Source: Auricularia sp. M13
Taxonomy: Eukaryota; Basidiomycota; Agaricomycetes; Auriculariales; Auriculariaceae
Assembly (NCBI GenBank): GCA_037042915.1
Contig: CM073195.1
Location: forward strand, 4,258,240-4,322,239
DNA: 64,000 bases
Direction: 5' to 3'
This document shows positions 1-11,000 of the stretch, in pieces. How positions within the stretch are numbered: position 1 is the stretch's first letter; the number at the start of each line of letters is the position of its first letter. Made by a program: the position numbers and the translations under genes. Under the pieces are notes generated by a model. The model ran no database searches. It was not told the DNA's origin and saw nothing but the letters and a program-made list of their open reading frames with translations.

Positions 1-2
1 TG

Positions 3-257
3 TTCGCATCTTACACCTACGACTGGATAGCCAAGATATACATTTTGGACGCCTGTCATCCGTGGCCCATCAGCACATCTGAGACCGTGCTGGTTTAATT
101 CGACACGTCTATCAACGGTATACACTGCGCCGAAGCTAACTGTTTTATGTCTCTTCTCTCCGGTGTCAAATACTGCGAACCTTCGCTCCCCATCAAAGAG
201 TATCTACGGAGTTCGGATATCATTGAGAGCATCAAAGGCGGAGTTGTTTTCAAGTAA
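3..257 (+). pseudogene. Possible coding relic, family not recognised
   Basis: One frame reads with a protein-like composition for 84 codons (for example DWIAKIYILDACHPW, then SLLSGVKYCEPSLPIKEYL) and is broken by a single in-frame TAA at 96-98 before ending at TAA 255-257. There is no start codon, because the frame enters from the window edge. It could be the 3' end of a decayed gene, or an exon end with an unrecognised intron near position 96. No family is recognised and the call rests only on amino-acid texture. Confidence 0.25.
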
Positions 258-470
258 AGTACAGCGATGACCGTGCAACTCGCTTTGGGCCTGGGACTGA
301 CTCCGTTGGTGGCTAGTTCATGCAGCAGAACAGCAATGAGCGTGTACCCTGGAATTTTAATGCCACCTCGAGGGGTACGGGGCGGCGGATCAGAAGGAAT
401 ATATTTGAGAGTCAGTAAATTGGCAGTAATCCTGCATACCCAATTCTGGACAAACGGATTGAAAATGAGA

Positions 471-949
471 TACTGTAAAGCTAATAATTATTACCGCGTC
501 ACGCGTCACGGAGGACGCGCGGCCCGGTAATAATCGTGTTTTGTAGCATGTCACGGGCTGCTCAAGGTAATAAGATGTCACGCCGTTCGAAGGCCCAATT
601 GCTCAGTTATTACCGTCGGGAGCAGCGCACCTTCGGCGCGCATGATATAGGATTACATGAAGAAGGGTTTTACATAGTATGTCTCAAATTAGAGCAATTA
701 GTGCCTTATTTCTCGATGAATTACCTGGTTGAAGCGTTGGGGAACCTGGAAAGGTCCAGAACTCAAATAATCCGGCACAACATTGTCCAATTGGGCCACT
801 GCATCTCCTCCTGGTGAGAAATACCAGTACACCTATCAGTTATTTTTGTCAGTCATATGGCCATGGTCACGTGTCACGGGAGACCCAAGGTAATGTCTCT
901 GACGTGTCACGGTACAGAGGCCCCAGTAATAATAATTAGCTTTACAGTA
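471..949. mobile_element. MITE, about 475 bp, with TA target duplication
   Basis: The element has terminal inverted repeats of about 24 bp that match at 22 positions. The left end is 473-496, beginning CTGTAAAGCTAAT; the right end is 924-947, the same sequence reversed. Both termini are flanked by TA (471-472 and 948-949), as for Tc1/mariner-type or Stowaway-like insertion. Copies of a TCACG-containing word (for example gtcacgg) are clustered near both ends, a common arrangement of subterminal transposase-binding repeats. No transposase is encoded, so it is non-autonomous. An open frame on the left flank runs straight into the left end. Confidence 0.78.
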
Positions 950-2294
950 GTTATGATTCTGTTTGCAGCACAGTAGAAGATGCCAGCACCGTCGCCTCTG
1001 ATAACGACGTCGCAGCGCGGCTCCCGGCGGCGTCGCACACCCCGCGGCTAGGACACTGAGTCCCTTTCCAAATGTAGGCCGTTCAGCACGCGCGCTGAAC
1101 ACCCCTGCATTCGGCGTCCCTAGAGTCGTCATGCTAGTAAAATTCATGCCGATGCTCGGAAGGATGCTGCGGGTCTGCAAATGCAGCGATGGAATCGCGA
1201 GCTTATATGAGGTGCAGGATGGCGGGAGGTTGTGTCTGGACCAGAAAGAAGAAGCAGCTAGACAACGGGGAGCGAGAGGCGATGGTGGGGTGTATTACGA
1301 GCCTGCGCGCGCACCGCCACGGTCAACTCTACATCAGGCGCGGGCGCAGCGTCGCGTACTAACGGGAGCGAGCGAGTCGTCCACACCGTGTGAGCGCCAG
1401 CAGGGCAGCGAGCATGAGTCTTGGCTGTGGGAGCCCGGTTGACGGTCAGGTCGACCGCCGTGCCCATGTGCCAAGCACACAAAGTTGCAGAGGGATTGGA
1501 GGGTAGAAATTAGATGCAGTTGTCAAATCAGGGACCCGAGTGCACGCTGAGTTGCGGTCGACGCGCAATTAGACAACAGTGACCAGAATGGTGTCGCGCC
1601 CTTGGCAGTGCGATGCAGCCGGATTACACGCGGCGTGTACACGGTACAGATGCGCGCAGTCCAGCATGCAATAAGCTGGGCCAATTCTGCGCTGGGGCGT
1701 GCGGATCTAGCGAGACGTCGTCCAGAACTTGCACACAACCTAAGCTGCCGCAAAAAAAAGATGTCCGCAGCAACAATACAGAGCATCTCGGACGACAGGC
1801 TTGGTGCCCGAGCGCGAAGCCCGCGAAGTAGCGCTTCAGCATGAATCGTCCGCATGATTCAGACGAGATAGCAGGGGGCTTGCAGACTGCACTCCGAAAC
1901 ATGGCGCAAAGCAAAATCAATGCATTCAGCACGCTCCGCAGCCAGTGAAAGAGGAGAACGGGAACCAGAGATGGTGTGCAGGTTCAATGACAGACAGGAC
2001 TTGTACCGCCGGCCAATGTGACATCGGCGACAGCGTCACGCATCGCACGGAAGTTCCAGTTCAAAGCAGCCCAGAGCGTCAAGCAAGCAACGGTGGGTAC
2101 TGGACATCGCGAACGAAAAGCAAGGAGGGTAAGACACATCGTCGGAGTTTCGGACCGAAGTGCCCGAACACGCGTGCTCCCTCCCACAACACGTTCAGCG
2201 TCTTCCCTAGCGTAGACCCGCTTAAAGAGTCCGGAATAAATACAGATAAGTTTCTCTCACATGTTTCCAGATAGAAGCCTGGCTGAACTGGCGG
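950..2294. other. No gene supported
   Basis: GC-rich sequence with short overlapping open frames on both strands and no recognisable domain. A frame starting at ATG 1131 (103 codons) is open but its composition becomes low-complexity after about 45 residues, so I do not call it. The stretch nearest 2294 is the upstream region of the BTB gene. Confidence 0.4.
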
Positions 2295-2358
2295 TATAAA
2301 AGGTGCGGCACGGCGCGACTTTCTCCTCACTCGGCCCGACTCGCCCTCATCATCTGCT
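2295..2358 (+). promoter_or_regulatory. TATA box plus CTCATCATCTGCT module of the BTB gene
   Basis: TATAAAA lies at 2295-2301 and the 13-bp word CTCATCATCTGCT at 2346-2358, 51 bp downstream. This places the word where a fungal transcription start or initiator would be expected. It precedes the first ATG of the BTB/POZ gene by 113 bp. The same pairing recurs elsewhere in the window, which is the main reason to treat it as functional. Confidence 0.6.
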
Positions 2359-2470
2359 TCTACGCCATAAGACAGTAATGAAAACTAAATTCACAGAGAA
2401 AGAGTCAAGGCACGTACAGGACAAAGTGTTCTGGTCATAACGGCCGTGGGAGGATTCCAGTGGAAATAAG

Positions 2471-3710
2471 ATGATTGTGGACACTAGTTTCGTGGTCGAA
2501 TACTCAGGCGCTTCATGTCAGTGTTGCTCCGCAGCGGTGGTTAACTGCCAGAAGACATTGACCAAGCAAACTCGAGTGACCCGCTTAGCGTGTGTCTTGT
2601 CACCGAAGAAGCCGAAGGTTTCGAGACAGACGCTCAGACGCCACTCAACACGCACTTGCCTGCAGTCCGGTCGATCGGGAGCAGAACCACCTCAGCATCG
2701 TCCCACTACCACCCAGCATCGATCAAAACTGATGTATACCGAAGCTGCCAATTCCGTCGCCAAGAGACACGACGCTCTCTGGGTTGACGATGGAAACATC
2801 GTCTTGCAGGTGCACATGCGTGTGACTTTATCATCGCAGTGCGCGGCCTCACACGCTGCATGTCAGGCTGACAGGATGCTGTTCTGCGTCCACCGATCAA
2901 TCTTGAAGCGGGAGAGCCAACTAGACAGCGACATGTTCATGGTTCCCCAACCAAACAGCGACAATTCATCTGATCACGCCGATGGAACCGAAGCAAATCC
3001 TCTGCCAGTCCATCAAGTCAGCGCCGAGGCTATGTCCAACATTTTGACAATGCTGACGCTGTATACTACATAAGCAAACACTCATCCTCCCGTCACGTAT
3101 TGTTTAACTTTTATGTATATTCAGGGCCGGCGTACACCTTGAGCTAGACAACGCCGCTTGCATGGCGGTTTTGCGCGCTGCACACAGGCTCCTGTTTCAC
3201 AACGTTCAAGACGGTTTGGCCCTGCTTCTTCCAAAACAACTCTCCGCTGAAGAAAGGCTGTATCTTGGGCTGTCGGACTGTGGAGTGGATGACTGGGCGC
3301 CACCTGCCTTTAAAGAGCTCGTCTTCGGCTCTGATGTCCATGGCACCAGCGGCCTTGACGGGATACTGCTCCTCGGTCATGCCTCATGGAATACGATATA
3401 CAGCACGTGCGTGCAGGCCCATCGTCGATGCATCCAAGCTATCTCAAGCCGAAACTCTGCTCGATACTGCGCAAAGCACCTCCATGAGTCGTGGGAGGTG
3501 ATGTGCAGCAATTCTGATACTTCATCTATTCAAGAAAGGTTTCCGCGCCCAATGATCCAAGGAGTGTGGGGCGGTCTCCCGCCTACTTGCGATGCTGGAA
3601 ACAGTGGTTGCCATTTCAGGGACATTGCCGTGGAGCTGAGCCCATGCCTCGTGGAGGAGACAATGGTTGCAGCTGCATGGACAAAGCTGCAGAACGAGTA
3701 TTGCCCGTGA
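2471..3710 (+). CDS. BTB/POZ domain protein, three exons
   Basis: My model joins 2471-2809, 2867-3060 and 3125-3710 (372 aa). Intron 1 (57 nt) is GTGCAC...CAG and intron 2 (64 nt) is GTATAC...CAG; removing both gives one continuous frame. Exon 1 ends with DDGNIVLQ (106-113) and exon 2 begins ADRMLFCVHRSILKRES followed by DMFMVPQP, the hydrophobic core of agaricomycete BTB proteins, in which a D-G-N-x-V-L-Q strand precedes F-x-V-H-R-x-I-L. Exon 3 supplies the helical part, with LPKQLSAEERLYLG (213-226) and VDDWAPPAF after it. BTB domains mediate dimerisation and often link substrates to Cullin-3 ligases; which role applies here is unknown. The N-terminal 100 residues are low-complexity, so the start (ATG 2471, or ATG 2730 in the same frame) is uncertain. 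A TATA module lies directly upstream. Confidence 0.72.
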
Positions 3711-4196
3711 TATGTTTTCGAGTCTAATTCAGCGCCTCGTCGACATGTATGAATGCTGTGTCCACGGTTAGAATGGATCTTGTGCTACATATATGTATGC
3801 GGCGGGCGCCAAATCTTGGTGAGCATCATTGCTAAACATACACGAGACAGGTAGAACTGCACGTCAGGCCAAAGATCAAACGGAACGCGGTTGAATGGGC
3901 GTGCCGCAGTATGACCAGATCGCGCGAGGCTGACAGCGTGGCCGTGAAACAGCAGATAAACAACTCCGGGCCTGCAGCGCACTCGCACTGCCATTGAGTG
4001 GAGGTCAGAGAAGTCGCAGATAGAACGTCGCCACTGGAGCCATGGGTGCAGGAAGATGAGCTTCCGCGCGAGCGAGGCTGTTGGACTGAGATACCGGTAC
4101 TAGGCTGTGATGTTGGCAGTAGCAGACAAAACAGAAACGTGCAGCGCGGTGAAACTACGATCACTGTCAGAACTCACCCGTACTGTCATTAGTACC
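3711..4196. other. No gene supported
   Basis: Short overlapping frames on both strands, none with a recognisable domain. The first part is presumably the 3' flank of the BTB gene and the last part is the upstream flank of the next promoter-like module. Confidence 0.4.
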
Positions 4197-4270
4197 TATA
4201 AAGGACCTCCTTTCGATCACGCTGCCAGTATGAAGCACCACTGACTTGACTTGCACTCTCATCATCTGCT
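4197..4270 (+). promoter_or_regulatory. TATA box plus CTCATCATCTGCT module
   Basis: TATAAAG is at 4197-4203 and the 13-bp word at 4258-4270, 61 bp downstream. About 20 further bases after the word closely match the minus-strand module at 31587-31684 (both continue AAG-R-AT-Y-TCCCTGCTAC), so these two share more than the core. No recognisable gene follows. The solo LTR at 4716 lies about 450 bp downstream and may have replaced or split whatever was transcribed. Confidence 0.5.
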
Positions 4271-4710
4271 AAGGATTTCCCTGCTACGCCCGACAGTCCT
4301 TTGACACTGTAACACCTGAAATCAGCTCATTTGACACACGCGAAGCAGAACAGCCTGCGACTCGCTGCCTTGATTGCTCACCCAGAACGCCGCGACTAGA
4401 GCGTGCAATAGCACGAGCGGTCAGAACGTACTGAATTGGAGATGAGGATACACAGGCGTAACATTCACCCAGAGCGTTGCGCGTCGTACAGCGAGCCTGC
4501 ACGACGGTGCCCTTGCGACGCGGGACAACGGCCACACTCACTCACTTTCGCGCTCTTGAAGTCGCTCATAAACACGCACGAATCAACTCGAGGAAAAGAA
4601 ACACATAAACAAGCAACGAATTCATCAAACACAACAGTGAGATAGAGGAGAGGCGTGAGTCAAGGCGCAGCGTGATGTAGCAGCGCAGGACCGCCGGCTC
4701 ATGACTCATG
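4271..4710. other. No gene supported downstream of the module
   Basis: No open frame with recognisable features follows the promoter-like module before the LTR insertion. If a transcript starts here it would run into the LTR. Confidence 0.4.
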
Positions 4711-4715
4711 ACAAG

Positions 4716-5197
4716 TGTTGCGGTCTTCGTTGGTTCCCTCCTCTCCCGCTGTCTCATTTCGCCGTCCCGTGGTCCTCGCACTTCATCTGGGCGCCCCAAA
4801 CTCCTTTCGCCCGGCCCCGCAGCCCCTCCGTCGGCCCGTCATATCGGTCTCCCCGCTCGGCGAGCGTTTTGGTCTCTTCCCAGGAGAAGGGTAATACGAC
4901 GGGATGTTTCTGGTTTGGTTGGGCTCTATTTATCCCGGGTTTCCTGTCTCGCCGAGGACACCCCGGCGGTCTCTCTCGGCTTGATCTGTGGCGCCCGCGT
5001 GACACCCGGTCGGTGGCGCAATTGGTCCGCGGGCCCCCTCGGCCTTGATTCCGTAGTATATATATCTGGGCCGGAGCCCCCTCTTGTACCTTAGGTTTGG
5101 TCTGGTCTATCATACCGCTTATCCGCTCCTCCCTCTCCTCACTCATCCCTACCCCTCGGGCGTCGTCTCGGAGAGTGATATAGCAGTCACCGTGACA
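4716..5197 (+). mobile_element. Solo LTR (482 bp) with 5-bp target duplication ACAAG
   Basis: The element begins TGTTGCGGTC and ends CACCGTGACA, so it has the TG...CA ends of an LTR, imperfectly inverted. It is flanked by exact copies of ACAAG at 4711-4715 and 5198-5202, the 5-bp duplication typical of Ty1/copia and Ty3/gypsy integration. A TATA-like run lies at about 5053-5066, and a block at 5086-5113 containing TCTGGTCTAT is shared with the second LTR at almost the same distance from the 3' end (84 versus 80 bp). No internal region or second LTR follows, so it is a solo LTR left by LTR-LTR recombination. Orientation is assigned by comparison with the second copy. Confidence 0.9.
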
Positions 5198-5202
5198 ACA
5201 AG

Positions 5203-6935
5203 GCCGGCAAGCGTTGGCTCAGTTCTGTGCGTACGGCAAGCGGTAAGTTCGCGTTAATAGTCGTCGTGGGCGACGACTGCGAGTATAAGGCGAACGAAAA
5301 GAGGTTGGGCACCCGCTCGCGCATGCAAGTCCTCTGTGAGGATGCTTCTGCAGAGCACCAGCGTGCGAGTGGCGGAGACAGCATGCGCGCCGCGCGCCAG
5401 CCATGAGCTGTTGCAAACGAGGCAGTCAGCGTGGAGCAGCAGCGTGGGCACCAACATCCTGCGCGCTCGCGCTCACGAGTCGTTGACCGGTACCGACGCG
5501 GGCTCGAAGCAACAACTTGAAATGAAAATGAAATAAAGACCAAAGATCGACCGTGCGGATGTGCGAGCCTCAAGACCGGGCGTGAGTGGGCGCGAGCCTC
5601 GATGCAAAGCGCTCAGGGTGCGCCAGAAGCTCGCGGTCCAGCGTCCAGCGCGCTGGAAGTCCCGAAGCTCGAAAGCAAGTGACCGGCATAATGGGAGACG
5701 GCGAGCGAATAGGGATAGAGGGAGGTGCGCATCGCACGCGAGCAGAGCGCCACCTTTGCGCGAGGGACGCAAGCTGGATGCGCGCCGTGTGCGCATCAGC
5801 TCGCGTTCGATCGCACACGACCCGCGCGCTCGACGCGGTACGTTCGCAGACTGCCGGGCGATGGCACACGGCGACGTCACAGGGCTGCGCTGGCCACGCA
5901 ACCCACTGCGTTCTCCGGGTAGTGCAGAGTGGCGGGGCCGTCTGCCCGCAGGCAGGACAAATGCCGCTACCGCCGCGGCGCGTAGTACAGCCTGCGCAGT
6001 TTGCGATGCACGGTGCACGGCCGCCGACGATGGCGCAAGCTCATGTAGCCGCCACGCGCAGCCATGTTCGACAGCGCAAGCTGTCGCGACTTCTGCGCAG
6101 CTCAGTGGGCCCATAACAAGGCGCGGCCATGTGCAGACAGCGCAAAGTTGAGGCCCGCGCGCTGCTTCGACGCTGGCGGCTGGCTCAACACCAACTTCGA
6201 CAGCGCAAGCTGCTTCGACATTTGCGTGCGCCCATAATAAAACGCGCACGCAGCAGGAGAACAGGGCTTCCTGCCGCGAGCATGACGGTGTACGAACGAA
6301 GCGGCGCCCGCGCCTGTCTCGCGTGCGGATCATCGCTGCGTCATCCAGCGAGCGCAACCACTGCCAGTGGGTTGCTGATTGTGGGGAGCGTTTGCGGTGC
6401 AGTGGAGTGGGAGGGTTCAGGAGTTGTGAATGGGACAGCGGGAGAGTCAAACGGTGGCAGGTCGAGCCAAAGGAAGCGAGATAGGTGCAGAAGGGCGGGA
6501 GGCACATGCAAGGGCATGCAACGCTGAGCAGACGTGCGCGGAGCGGGACTGGGCGGGATGGCGCAACGGAGGCTCTAGGACGAGCCAGGGCGACATCAGC
6601 AGCTCGCGCAGGCCACCGCCGTGATACAGCGCGTTTGGGGATGCACCAACGCTATCGACAAAGCGCCCGCCATAGCCAGCAGTCCAGGTGACCCCGCCGA
6701 AAGCGTACGAGTACCGCCCTGCCGGCGATGCTCTTTCACCACAGAATGCAGAATGGAATTGGCGAGCAGCAAGCACGGGTGCACGCACAGAGCCGCCGTC
6801 CATAGAGCCATGCGCCAAGCATGACAGCACTGCGACGGCTGCGGGATGTCGTGCATGCGTCATGAGGCCGCGCACCCCGTTCTGACCGTGTCATTAAAGA
6901 CCTGCTGGTCAGACGAACGAGCGCACAGGGCGCAG
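5203..6935. other. GC-rich region, no gene supported
   Basis: Open frames are long on both strands at once, including a 344-codon minus-strand frame at 5473-6507. They are arginine-, alanine- and serine-rich with no domain, as expected when high GC removes stop codons. I see no splice-consistent gene. Confidence 0.45.
6067..6246 (+). repeat. Short imperfect tandem duplication, period about 121-129 bp
   Basis: A 17-bp word beginning TTCGACAGCGC occurs at 6067-6083 and 6196-6212, and a related pair beginning CCCATAA occurs at 6110 and 6231. The order of the two words is the same in each half, indicating a local duplication that has since diverged. Confidence 0.55.
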
Positions 6936-7499
6936 CTACACTGGTCCTTCCAACAGCCAGACTAGATAGCAGAGTGTGGTGTGCGTGTGCAGGCAGATGA
7001 TCCCGGAGCAGATGGCGGTCGGGACTTGGAAGACAAGATGAGCGTCGGAGTTTCTTACGCGCGACGCTTCGCCTTGCCCCCGAACCGCTAATGGGCGAGC
7101 TTCCATAGCTGACGGTGACTTCATGCCGGAAATCAATGAAGCAACTCTTGGTTTACCAGCATAAGGGATGATGGCGAATCTGTAATCATCCTCGCCCTTC
7201 TGAGTTAAATGAATTCCGATTGGTGTACTGTTGTACTGTGGGAACAGTGACACAGACGCTGCAGCTGCCTGCAACCGTGTTCATCTGGAATTTAGCAGCC
7301 GACAAACAGACTGGTGGAAAGTTTGGGAACCCAAAGGGCCCGAGCCGTGGATCCTCCGGGAACGAGGTGGGACATTTGAAGACCACACAGTTACAGGAGA
7401 TGGCAGGTCTGTGAAATGCGAGCTGCTGCAAAGGCCATCTAGTGATGTCGAAGATGTGGTGCAGAAGCTGAGGATAAGCAGATGATGAGAGCAAAGCAT
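6936..7499 (-). pseudogene. Possible minus-strand gene or relic, not recognised
   Basis: A single minus-strand frame runs from 7499 to 6936 interrupted by one TGA near 7276. The distal part (for example GEDDYRFAIIPYAGKPRV) has plausible protein texture. An alternative is a short GT-AG intron of about 40 nt ending CCCACAG that joins an upstream frame to this one. It lies immediately downstream of the minus-strand promoter-like module at 7477-7540, which is the best argument for transcription. The plus strand is also open here, with a WWKVWEPKGPEPW segment at about 7300-7345, so even the strand is uncertain. Confidence 0.25.
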
Positions 7500-7540
7500 T
7501 GCAGTTTGAGGTTTCCCAGTGAGAACCTGTCTTCTTATAT
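7477..7540 (-). promoter_or_regulatory. Minus-strand TATA plus CTCATCATCTGCT module
   Basis: On the minus strand ATATAAG (7540-7534) is followed 51 bp later by CTCATCATCTGCT (7489-7477). It points toward the unrecognised minus-strand frame at 6936-7499 and is arranged back to back with a plus-strand module starting at 7637. Confidence 0.5.
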
Positions 7541-7636
7541 GTGTGGGAGACTGCGGATCAATGCCATCTGACCTGTCCCGTCGCTACCGGCCAGTCATTA
7601 CTGTCTCTGGAATTGAGCATACTGTATCCTAGACAG

Positions 7637-7700
7637 TATAAAGCCGCATCGGCACACAGGCTGAAGTAAAACACTGCATCCACTGTACTCAGCATCTGCC
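7637..7700 (+). promoter_or_regulatory. Plus-strand TATA with degenerate 13-bp module
   Basis: TATAAAG at 7637-7643 is followed 51 bp later by CTCAGCATCTGCC (7688-7700), 11 of 13 matches to the core word. The two TATA boxes face away from each other with about 97 bp between them, as in a divergent promoter. No recognisable plus-strand gene follows; the dispersed repeat begins about 140 bp downstream. Confidence 0.4.
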
Positions 7701-7840
7701 CTGTCTCTACAAACAAACACCTAGCACAGTACACTTATGCCCACATGAATGAAACAGCGCAAAGCGCAAACAGCTGGTATTGCACTGCGGCTGTTCTGAG
7801 CTGACACACTTCCTCATATCATCATTCATAGCAGCGTGAC

Positions 7841-9592
7841 GAGGTGGTGAGGGCCCAGCTACAGGCACTGCAGATACATCGTCATAGCGCACTTGAGCGT
7901 CGAGGTACCAATGTGCTGGGTTTGCTGAGATCCAGGTGATAGCAGCAGTCCACAGGTACTGCCATGAGGAATGGTCGTGAGAGTGCCGAGGGGAATTGAA
8001 TTTCCTGATATTACCCCCCTTTCAAGGTGCGACGCACGACTAAATGCGCGGGCAAAGCCAATGCGAGTTTAGGCCAGGGAAAAGTCTTTGTTAGAGTTGT
8101 CAAGACGCCGCAATGCCCATGCGTAGTGATATGCATTGAGGATACGAAAGCAAGCGCAGCTCCCTTGTGTGACAAGATACCAGCGGTGTGAGCCGCGGTT
8201 TGGGAGTCTTGGAGATCCCAATGACCGGTCAGGAAGTAAAGCATTGCATGAGATGAGCCCAGCAAGTCGCTCTAGATGTTGTGGCCGGTACTTGAACAAT
8301 GCAGCACGGACGGTGGCTGGGCCCCCAGTTGAATTGACAGCAAGGTGGAGCAAGCCACCCTGGAGAGCTTGGTGGCGGCTGGTAAACTGAGACGCAAGCC
8401 GCAAGACCACGGGACAGTGCGGCGAATGCGGATGAACCGTCCAGACTAAATCCAACCCAAGCATCAGCCCGGTAGGCCTGCAATTCACATGGATATGAGA
8501 GACATACGTCACACAGACACAGAAACATCGTATAGGCAGCATAGAGAAACAGTCAGGCAGCATCGGGCGCGCGGGATGGTGACGTTGGTAGTGGTGGTGC
8601 GAGGGCAAGGACATCCTCCGGCTTCGGCCCCCAGTGCTGAGCCGGACTGTACCCGGACTATGCCACGCCCACGCCTATCGCGACGGAACGCCCGAACGAA
8701 ACACGCCAACTACGCGAATACGGATGCCGAACTGCGACCGCGGCCGGCCCGTATATCTCTCACATATGCCGGATAACAGTGTTACCCACAGCCGCCCCTC
8801 CATATTCCATACAGCAGTGTGCACGGAATGGATGAGGTCTGCGGTCAGCAGTCCAGACATCATTGGCCATGCAACCTAGGACACAATCAGCAACATTATA
8901 TGCCGGGAAAAGCATTGCAGACGCACCTCCGAAGGATGCGCGCCCCGACTCGTCACGGCTCCTGTAAGCTGCACCGGACGGTCCCTGGCTTACGTACAGC
9001 TGTCGGGCTGCAGTGCGCTGAGCAATAAAGCTCGACAAATCTGTCCGTGCCACACGACGTAATGCCGGGCCGACGCTGGCCAGACCTGTACGCACAACGG
9101 GTCGCGAGCATTGGTAGCGTCGGATAGCTTCGCGTGTAGCACGCGAAGGCATCGGTCTCAGTCGTACGCGGGACCAGAGTCCGACGCACGTCCCGCTCAG
9201 CGCCGCAGTCATTCGTCTTGTCCGTATCGTCGTCACATCCCGCGGTGTCGTGCTCAAGGACAGCATCTTGAGCGCCGGAAAGATATTCTGCGCTCCAATC
9301 GCCGCCGCGCGTGGGAGTGTGTAGTTTACGGGAGCGGCGTTGAAGGACGTCCGAGACGGTTTTGAACCGCTTGAGCTCCACGACGCAGCGGAAACCGGGC
9401 TGGAGCGAGCTCCATCCGCGGCTCCGGCTTGCTGCTCGCGCGGCAGCCTTGACGTACGATCCGAATGTAAACGCAGTTCTTGAATCGCCAACGGCGACGG
9501 CGATGCCAGCAGTGGGGGCAGAACCGACGGGCCGGCTGTTGTCGTCGCCCACAGAGACGTGAAGACGTGATAGTGAAGCAATGATAACCTCG
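7841..9592 (+). repeat. Dispersed repeat, copy 1
   Basis: This copy aligns collinearly with 16592-18595. Shared blocks include GAGGTGGTGAGGGCC at the left end, a block around TTTCCTGATATTACCCCC, a GTTGTGGCCGGTACTTG block, a near-identical stretch of about 30 bp around GCGACCGCGGCCGG, and AGAGACGTG plus GCAATGAT near the right end. On the minus strand both copies preserve the peptide GPATVRAALFKYRPQ, so part may derive from a coding element, but frames are broken elsewhere. No LTR, TIR or recognisable transposase was found. The boundaries are where I stop seeing alignment. Confidence 0.7.
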
Positions 9593-11000
9593 GAGCAATA
9601 CAGTCTTCGTACCGTACATACCGCGGGTCGAAGAGCGCCATCCACGAGCTCATCTAGGACAGGCCAAGCACGGAGCAATAAGGGCGAGCGCGAGCCATAG
9701 CGCAGAAATGCGAGCCTCCCGCCCGCGTTGACAGAAGGTGCTGCTATCCATCGAGTCACATACATGCGCGCCAGCTATCGCACATGGACGATATCAATTG
9801 AGGCGGGCGATGTCGCGTTGCGAGAGCGACACATAGAGCACGCATAGCGCGGTGCGAACTGCGGCCGTACGCCAGCTACCGAGCGTGGCCTCCAGTCATG
9901 ATGCGCACAATTTCGACGTGGCGCGAGCGACAGACAGAGCGCGCAGAGCTTCAAGCAACGAACGGCAGCAGCAGCTGTAGTCCGTGCGCCAGTGACGGCG
10001 GGACTGGCCAGACACGACGAGGCAGAGTGTGGTTGACGGCGTTGGCAATGAAGTTTATGCTGCTGCGCGCAGATTGATGACGAAGAGTTCGCATGGTTGG
10101 TCACGGAGTCTACGCACGGGGTGCGTGCGATGAAGCAGTGCGATTTGCTCGTTCTGCGCCCGCTCGAGCAGCGCGAAGCGGAGACCTTTCGGTGCAACGG
10201 CGCTGCGTTGTAGAACTGCACCAAGCTGCATAGGAGCGCACGAGCTGCGCGCCACACCCCCCGGATCTCGAAGGTATGTGCCATGGTAACGGGAAGCCGT
10301 TGGTGAAGCCAGTGGCCCGCGGCCAGCGAGGGGGCACGGGACCGCGTGAGGCAGGGAGGGATGCGTTACGAAGCAGGCAGGGCCTATGTGGATGCTTGAA
10401 CCGGCCGGGGACGAAGCCAGTAGGAAAGACAGGACGCAGCGAAGAAGCAGAAGTTCACCGCAGACTGGGGAGAAGAATGCGCGCTCGATGTGGACACAGC
10501 GCCGGAGATTGCGCGCGCCGCGATGTCGTTCAACGTACGCTGTGGGAACCCGTACCTGCGCGCGCGACGAAGCGTGAGATTGAGCGACGCCGTCCACGTT
10601 ACGCAATCCGCAAGCTGGCGGCAAATCACGCGAAACGGCGGCTTAGAAGAGCGGGTCGCGGCGGTGTGAAGCGACGCTGGCGCTGGAGAAACATCTGCGT
10701 CGGCGCCGACACGGGCCACGCTGAATTGCAGAGGCACGACACATGCGTAGGCAGCGCGTGGCAGCACAACATGCGGCGCAAGGAAACGTCGTTGCAGGGC
10801 GACGTTTCTGCGTGATATGGCGCAAGCAGCGCTTGTCTCTTCCTCGCCCAGGAGCGCGCACTATAGACGGCGCGCGGTACGTGAGCGGAGAGCTCAACGC
10901 AGCTCGGACTCGGCGTGCTGAACAAGAGTAGCGGTCTGTTTGTGCGGCGGTAGCACGAGCTCTGGGCCGGCTTGACGCGTTGGCCGTGCATGCTCTATAA
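9593..11000. other. No gene supported
   Basis: GC-rich, open on both strands, no domain or splice-consistent gene seen. A TATAAAA at 10996-11002 lacks the 13-bp partner word, so I do not call it a promoter. Confidence 0.4.

Noticed and set aside
2471-3710. BTB locus as a pseudogene broken into two frames
   Set aside because: A 64-nt GT-AG intron at 3061-3124 joins the frames in phase and restores expected BTB-family sequence.
5473-6507. 344-codon minus-strand frame
   Set aside because: Arg/Ala/Ser-rich, no domain, and the opposite strand is equally open; explained by high GC.
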